29,350 nucleotides of DNA from Enterococcaceae bacterium (GTDB lineage Bacteria; Bacillota; Bacilli; Lactobacillales; Catellicoccaceae), in assembly GCA_030150665.1 (NCBI GenBank), contig JASLFJ010000085.1:1-29350 (forward strand), given 5' to 3'. Positions 25,362 to 29,350 of this stretch are shown in pieces; position 1 is the first letter of the stretch, and each line of letters starts with the position of its first letter. A program made the position numbers and the translations under genes. The notes beneath the pieces are model-generated. The model was given only the letters and a program-made list of their open reading frames with translations, was not told the DNA's origin and searched no databases.

Positions 25362-26217
25362 AGCATTCTGATATATAATACATCACTGCAAAGGCATCTA
25401 GGCCAGAATGGGTAGAAACAATCGGGCTTGTATACAATAAAGAAACATTGATTTGCGGAAAGAGCTGTTCTAACTCCTGCTTAAATTGTATTGGTAAAGA
25501 TACATCTCCCGCATAAGAAATCCCAATCCGTTTAATCTCTGCTTTTTTAGAAACTTGGATGAGTTCTTCTTTAAATAAATGGAACCATTTTGTAAATGTT
25601 TTAGCTCCACGTCCCTTACTTTGTACTAATAATTCTCCACCTTTAAATTCTAACATCACTCGCATATTAAAAATATTGGACAGCATACCTACAACACGAT
25701 GAACACGTCCACCTTTAACTAAATTTTCTAATGTTGAAATACCCATATATAATTTAGTATGTTCCTTAACATCATTAATAGCCAATAAAATTTCTTCAAC
25801 TGTTTTATTATCCTTTGCTAATTCTGCTGCCTTGATTACTTGAAATGCTAGTGCTTGATCTGTAAATAAACTATCAACTACCCAAACATTTGATTGAGAA
25901 AGTTCTGAAGCTTGTCTTGCAGCATTTACTGTCCCACTTAAGCTTTCTGTCATATGAATAGAAATAATGCTTGAACCATCTGCACCAAGTTGATCATATA
26001 TGTCAATAAACTTTCCAATTGAAGGTTGGCTTGTTTTTGGTAATTCTTGTGATTCCTGCATTAATGTCACAAATTGTTCTCCAGAAAAAGATTCATCATC
26101 CTCATAAATCACATCATCAATCATCACTGATAGTGGAATAATATGAATATTTAAATCTTTGATTAACTGTGATTCAAGCATGCATGAAGAATCTGTTACT
26201 ATTTTTATCATTGTCAT
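25360..26217 (-). CDS. DegV family fatty-acid-binding protein
   Basis: 285 residues beginning MTMIKIVTDSSCML. DegV signatures are TDSSC, the lipid-contacting TSQPSIGKF, and HMTESLSGTVNAARQA. Relatives (FakB) present fatty acids to FakA for phosphorylation and phospholipid synthesis; whether this one is a FakB is inference. The start is the ATG at 26217, 6 nt after AAAGAGG; the frame continues upstream to a TTG at 26238 without a site. It is monocistronic, with its own promoter and terminator. Confidence 0.92.
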   Translation of the reverse strand: MTMIKIVTDSSCMLESQLIKDLNIHIIPLSVMIDDVIYEDDESFSGEQFVTLMQESQELPKTSQPSIGKFIDIYDQLGADGSSIISIHMTESLSGTVNAARQASELSQSNVWVVDSLFTDQALAFQVIKAAELAKDNKTVEEILLAINDVKEHTKLYMGISTLENLVKGGRVHRVVGMLSNIFNMRVMLEFKGGELLVQSKGRGAKTFTKWFHLFKEELIQVSKKAEIKRIGISYAGDVSLPIQFKQELEQLFPQINVSLLYTSPIVSTHSGLDAFAVMYYISEC

Positions 26218-26282
26218 TTTCAACCTCTTTCTTTCCAAAAGAAGATATATTTTATCATCTAAATACCTTGTATATCTCTTTC

Positions 26283-26311
26283 AGTATATCAGATTCTATA
26301 ATAGATTTCAT
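26283..26311 (-). promoter_or_regulatory. Promoter of degV
   Basis: ATGAAA (26306-26311), 17-nt spacer, extended -10 TGA-TATACT (26283-26291), minus strand; predicted leader of about 60 nt. Other -10-like AT-rich words are nearby, so the choice is tentative. Confidence 0.5.
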
Positions 26312-26431
26312 TATAAAATATTGCTTTTTATAGGTGGAGTTTAACAAAAAATAAATTATGAATATAAAAACGTATCATAATCAACAAAATAATATGATTC
26401 ATCATTATACTACTTTTTAATCTTAATATCC

Positions 26432-26498
26432 TTTCATATACATATATAAAAAGACAGTAGATATGATATCTACTGTCTTTTTATATATGTATATGAAA
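26432..26498. terminator. rplL terminator formed by a 67-bp perfect palindrome
   Basis: Perfect inverted repeat: arms 26432-26464 and 26466-26498 (33 bp each) around one central base (26465). The inner part, AAAAAGACAGTAGATAT and its complement, is a normal bidirectional terminator; the outer part extends it with CATATACATATAT. It lies 4 nt after the rplL stop. Confidence 0.92.
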
Positions 26499-26502
26499 AT
26501 AA

Positions 26503-26874
26503 TTATTTTAATGTTACAGAAGCGCCAACTTCTTCTAAAGCAGCTTTTAATTGTTCTGCTTCTTCTTTAGAAATGCCTTCTTTAACTGGAGCTGGAGCAC
26601 CATCAACAACTGCTTTAGCTTCTTTTAATCCTAAACCAGTTGCTTCACGTACTGCTTTAATTACTTTAACTTTTTGATCTCCTGCAGAAGTTAATTCTAC
26701 AGTAAATTCAGTTTGTTCTTCAGCTCCACCTGCTGCTCCACCTGCTGCTGCTACTGCAACTGGTGCTGCTGCTGATACACCAAATTCTTCTTCAATTGCT
26801 TTAACTAAATCATTTAAATCTAAGATAGATGCTTCTTTTAAATCTGCAATAATTTGCTCAATATTTAATGCCAT
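26503..26874 (-). CDS. rplL: Ribosomal protein L7/L12
   Basis: 123 residues, the usual length, starting MALNIEQIIADLKEAS. An N-terminal dimerisation/L10-binding domain is followed by an Ala/Gly hinge (about 38-52) and the C-terminal factor-binding domain with KVIKAVREATGLGLKEAK. It is the multi-copy stalk protein that recruits translation factors. The start at 26874 follows GGAGG by 8 nt; the frame extends six codons upstream to a TTG and includes that site, so the longer form is unlikely. Confidence 0.98.
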   Translation of the reverse strand: MALNIEQIIADLKEASILDLNDLVKAIEEEFGVSAAAPVAVAAAGGAAGGAEEQTEFTVELTSAGDQKVKVIKAVREATGLGLKEAKAVVDGAPAPVKEGISKEEAEQLKAALEEVGASVTLK

Positions 26875-26941
26875 GATCAATTCCTCCATCAATTTGTATT
26901 TTTATTTATATACTTTTCTTAATTTTTTGCAATAAATGTGA

Positions 26942-27448
26942 TTACGCTACTTCTTCATTTTCTTTAGCTTCTGCAACTGCATTAATTGCATAAGCAACAT
27001 TGCGTACTGGTGCTTGAAGAACAGAAAGTAACATAGATAGTAATCCTTCGCGATTTGGAAGTTTTGCTAAAGATACAATATCTTCAACAGAAGAAACTTT
27101 CCCTTCAATAACGCCACCTTTAATCTCTAATGCTTTTGCTTTTTCTGCAAAGTCATTGATGATTTTTGCTGGGGCAACAACATCTTCTTGGCTAAATGCA
27201 ATAGCTGTTGGACCAACAAATACATCATCTAATCCTTCTAATCCAGCTGCAATAGCTGCACGAGATAAGATAGAGTTTTTAATAACACGCATTTCTACGT
27301 TAGCTTCACGTAATTGTTTTCTAAGTTCAGTAACTTCTTCTACAGTAAGTCCTCTATAATCAACAATAACGATAGATACTGCTGAATCAAACTTCTTAGA
27401 AACTTCTTCAACTAAGCTAGCTTTTTTAGCGATAGCTGCTTCACTCAT
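26942..27448 (-). CDS. rplJ: Ribosomal protein L10
   Basis: 168 residues starting MSEAAIAKKASLVEEV, with VIVDYRGLTVEEVTELRKQLR and a C-terminal helix that binds L7/L12 dimers (MLLSVLQAPVRNVAYAINAV). It anchors the stalk to 23S rRNA. Start at 27448 behind AGGAGGTG; a GTG three codons upstream overlaps that site. It is preceded by a structured leader and attenuator through which L10-L12 is expected to control the operon. Confidence 0.98.
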   Translation of the reverse strand: MSEAAIAKKASLVEEVSKKFDSAVSIVIVDYRGLTVEEVTELRKQLREANVEMRVIKNSILSRAAIAAGLEGLDDVFVGPTAIAFSQEDVVAPAKIINDFAEKAKALEIKGGVIEGKVSSVEDIVSLAKLPNREGLLSMLLSVLQAPVRNVAYAINAVAEAKENEEVA

Positions 27449-27464
27449 ATTTTTCACCTCCTGA

Positions 27465-27610
27465 ATATTTAGATGGTCAGGAATTTAAAAAAAACTCCAT
27501 GCCACCGTAGACATAGAGGGACGTTTACACGTTGTGTTAGTCCTCGGTAGGATAATTAAGATTATACAAATATAATCCCCTACTGTCTTCGGCACATCTT
27601 TAACCGAAAT
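27465..27610 (-). ncRNA. L10 ribosomal protein leader (autoregulatory mRNA element)
   Basis: Between the rplJ promoter and rplJ the minus strand shows the conserved L10-leader pattern: stem TTCGG/CCGAA, then AGACAGTAGG ... CCTACCGAGG with an internal GATTATA/TATAATC hairpin, then a terminator hairpin CTCTATG (27518-27512) with CATGGAG (27501-27495) and eight T (27494-27487). In Firmicutes this RNA binds the L10(L12) complex. Assignment is by recognised motif and place. Confidence 0.85.
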
Positions 27611-27612
27611 CA

Positions 27613-27641
27613 ATCATAACATGTATAAAAAAAAGTGTCAA
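27613..27641 (-). promoter_or_regulatory. Promoter of rplJ-rplL, with its -35 inside the ftsX terminator
   Basis: Consensus TTGACA (27636-27641), 17-nt spacer, extended -10 TGT-TATGAT (27613-27621), minus strand. Transcription would begin just before the L10 leader. The -35 is part of the 3' arm of the ftsX terminator and the U-tract forms the spacer. Confidence 0.85.
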
Positions 27642-27668
27642 TAGCTTTTTTCTATTGACACTTTTTTT
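27627..27668 (-). terminator. Terminator of ftsE-ftsX
   Basis: Perfect 17-bp inverted repeat (27628-27644 and 27652-27668; core GTGTCAATAG) with a 7-nt loop and eight T on the minus strand. It begins at the ftsX stop codon. Confidence 0.92.
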
Positions 27669-28551
27669 ATACTTTTAAAAATCTTCTCATAGAAAGTATA
27701 GATCCTAATGAACCAATAAGTACACCTATGCCTATCATAATTAAATTAATTTTATAAATTAATTCTCCTGGAGGAATTAAAGTAATACTACTTGTTAAAA
27801 TACTCCGTTCAGTAATACGATAAATTCTCTGATAGCCAAATGTCATAATAATAATAGGAACAATAGAACCAATTAATCCAATCCATGCACCTTCAATAAA
27901 AAAAGGCCATCGAATATATGAATTTTTTGCTCCAACTAACTTCATAATTTGAATTTCTCGTTTTCTAGATAAAATTGTAATTCGAATTGTATTTGAAATT
28001 AAGAAAATAGCAATAATTAATAAAACAACAGAACCTAATAGCCCCCATCTTTTAACTACTTCTGCAAATTTAAAAATCTTATCCGAAGAAGCTCCTCCAT
28101 AATCAGCTCGCTCAACATATGGTAAATGTTGCACCTGATTATGAATATCTGTAACATGTTTAGGATCTTGAGCTTTTACAATATAAACATCATATAATGG
28201 GTTTTCATCTTCTTCAAAAATTTTCCACTCATCACCAAATTTTTCTACAAGTTCGTTATATTGATCTACTTTACTCGAAAATTCTACATTTTCTACATTT
28301 GGTAATGCTTGTAGTTCATGTTTCAATGCTTCTACCTCTGCTTCTGTTGTTCCAATTTGGATATATACTGCAATATCCACATCATTTTCTACATTCTTAG
28401 CAAAATTAGTCACATTCCAAATAACTGATAAAGACATACCAACTAAAATCAATGTAATTGTAACTGCACTAATAGAGGCAATACTCATCCATCCATTACG
28501 TTTTAAACTTTTTAAACTTTCAAAAATATGTCGAAAAAAGTTCTTAATCAT
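27667..28551 (-). CDS. ftsX: FtsX, cell-division ABC transporter-like permease
   Basis: 294 residues with an N-terminal cytoplasmic segment, four transmembrane helices (first about 22-44, the last three in the C-terminal half) and an extracellular loop of about 120 residues. RKREIQIMKLVGAKNSYI is the conserved cytoplasmic loop. FtsEX activates peptidoglycan hydrolases (PcsB- or CwlO-type) outside the membrane. The start at 28551 (MIKNFFRHIFESLKS) overlaps the ftsE stop by 8 nt; the frame is open far upstream inside ftsE, but that extension is out of keeping with the family. Confidence 0.96.
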   Translation of the reverse strand: MIKNFFRHIFESLKSLKRNGWMSIASISAVTITLILVGMSLSVIWNVTNFAKNVENDVDIAVYIQIGTTEAEVEALKHELQALPNVENVEFSSKVDQYNELVEKFGDEWKIFEEDENPLYDVYIVKAQDPKHVTDIHNQVQHLPYVERADYGGASSDKIFKFAEVVKRWGLLGSVVLLIIAIFLISNTIRITILSRKREIQIMKLVGAKNSYIRWPFFIEGAWIGLIGSIVPIIIMTFGYQRIYRITERSILTSSITLIPPGELIYKINLIMIGIGVLIGSLGSILSMRRFLKV

Positions 28552-29230
28552 CGTATCCGTATTCTCCCTCCACCTGATCTCGAATAATTCGTCCATTTTC
28601 AATGGCAAGAACACGATGACGAATTGTATTAACAATCGTGCTATTATGTGTAGCCATAACAACTGTAGTTCCTTGAGCATTAATTCGATCTAATAATTTC
28701 ATAATTTCCCAAGAATTTTCTGGATCCAAATTCCCAGTTGGCTCATCTGCAATCAGTACTTGTGGTGTATTTACAATTGCTCTAGCAATTGCTACACGTT
28801 GTTGTTCTCCCCCAGAAAGTTGATCTGGAAAAACGCGTACTTTATGCCTTAAACCTACTAAATCTAAAACTTCCATAACCCTTCTTTTTGTTTCTCTTGG
28901 ACGTTTACCAATAACTTGCATCGCGTACGCTACATTCTCATAAACTGTCTTTTGCGGTAATAATTTATAATCTTGAAAGACGACCCCTATTTCACGTCTT
29001 AATAAAGGTACATGTCTATTTTTAATCTTCATTAAATCATAACCACAAACATTTAAAGAACCTTTATCTGCCTTCTCTTCACGATACATTAACTTGATAA
29101 AAGTAGATTTCCCCGCACCACTAGGTCCTACGACATAGACAAATTCTCCTTTTCGAATATCTACACTAACTCTACGAAGTGCTGTAGTTCCATTAGGATA
29201 CTTTTTTGTAACGTCTTTCATCTTAATCAT
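28544..29230 (-). CDS. ftsE: FtsE, cell-division ABC ATPase
   Basis: 228 residues, the standard length. Walker A GPSGAGKST (35-43), Q-loop VVFQDYKLLPQKTVYENVA, signature LSGGEQQRVAIARAI, Walker B VLIADEPTGNLDP and H-loop ATHNSTIV. QDYKLLP is typical of FtsE. It drives FtsX to activate wall hydrolases at the septum and cell ends. AGGAG lies 9 nt before the ATG. The 120 bases upstream to the window end are AT-rich and hold no recognisable gene end; a TATAAA near 29258 could be a -10, but no good -35 is seen. Confidence 0.97.
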   Translation of the reverse strand: MIKMKDVTKKYPNGTTALRRVSVDIRKGEFVYVVGPSGAGKSTFIKLMYREEKADKGSLNVCGYDLMKIKNRHVPLLRREIGVVFQDYKLLPQKTVYENVAYAMQVIGKRPRETKRRVMEVLDLVGLRHKVRVFPDQLSGGEQQRVAIARAIVNTPQVLIADEPTGNLDPENSWEIMKLLDRINAQGTTVVMATHNSTIVNTIRHRVLAIENGRIIRDQVEGEYGYDD

Positions 29231-29350
29231 TTATCATATCTCCTAATACATCTTATTTTTATAATAAAATAGCTTACAAAACAAAACTATTATTAAAAAT
29301 TAAAGATGTTACATACTGTTTCTGTTATTTACAAAAAACGCTAAAATATT

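Noticed and set aside
26159..26400. Small plus-strand frames between degV and rplL, including one after AGGTGGAG
   Set aside because: The possible ATG at 26358 is too far from the purine-rich site, the peptide is low-complexity and AT-driven, and the rest overlaps degV.
28552..28680. 43-residue N-terminal extension of FtsX
   Set aside because: It lies entirely inside ftsE in another frame; the known FtsX N-terminus begins at 28551.
1..29350. CRISPR arrays, IS elements, prophage, tRNA or rRNA genes
   Set aside because: No regularly spaced repeats, transposase or integrase frames, or recognisable RNA gene folds were seen; inverted repeats found are terminators or single operators.

Overview
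The window is a compact, AT-rich chromosomal segment that reads as a low-GC Firmicute, most likely a member of Lactobacillales near the Enterococcaceae. The evidence is gene content and order: murT-gatD, rapZ-yvcK-whiA, yqeG-yqeH-yhbY-nadD-yqeK-rsfS-yqeM, ctpA-lepB-rbgA-rnhB, topA-trmFO, an L10-leader rplJ-rplL and ftsEX. Strong AGGAGG-type ribosome binding sites and A-rich/T-rich hairpin terminators fit the same group. The family placement is inference. No rRNA, tRNA, IS element, prophage or CRISPR array is visible. No gap between genes exceeds 300 bases; the largest, about 285 b between degV and rplL, holds a 67-bp palindrome and a promoter.

Layout. Only the first 1.94 kb is on the plus strand: the 3' part of murT, then gatD, which together amidate lipid II. 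They converge on a bidirectional terminator with the minus-strand genes that fill the rest. Going right, each block being transcribed leftwards: a BI-1/YetJ-like membrane protein (1979-2671); rapZ-yvcK-whiA (2746-5596); an unrecognised secreted, membrane-anchored 405-residue protein with a degenerate sortase-like motif (5658-6875); alr followed without a gap by an adaptor/ATPase/permease exporter of MacAB/YknXYZ type (6956-11419); yebC (11504-12223); tmcAL (12316-13485); the seven-gene yqeG-to-yqeM operon of ribosome assembly, NAD synthesis and Ap4A turnover (13573-17813); topA-trmFO (17954-21354); ctpA-lepB-rbgA-rnhB (21523-25306); degV (25360-26217); rplJ-rplL with an attenuating leader (26503-27610); and ftsE-ftsX (27667-29230).

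Most genes are housekeeping: cell-wall amidation and hydrolase control (MurT/GatD, FtsEX, Alr, RapZ/YvcK), protein export and processing (LepB, CtpA), ribosome biogenesis (YqeH, YhbY, RsfS, RbgA, L10, L7/L12) and tRNA modification (TmcAL, TrmFO). The accessory part is the 405-residue surface protein and the exporter beside it. dprA, usually found between rnhB and topA in relatives, is absent from that position.

The most unusual material is regulatory and reflects compaction. The ftsX terminator hairpin carries the -35 box of the rplJ promoter in its 3' arm. A candidate rapZ promoter overlaps the stop codon of the upstream gene and is followed at once by a terminator-like hairpin. alr and tmcAL have TATAAT boxes directly behind terminator U-tracts. 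The rplL terminator is a perfect 33-bp-arm palindrome. Several starts needed correction: topA starts with TTG, trmFO with GTG, and at whiA, yqeG, yqeM and possibly alr the Shine-Dalgarno sequence touches or overlaps an in-frame upstream ATG. I see no clear candidate for a wholly new multi-gene system; the surface protein with the neighbouring exporter is the best lead.
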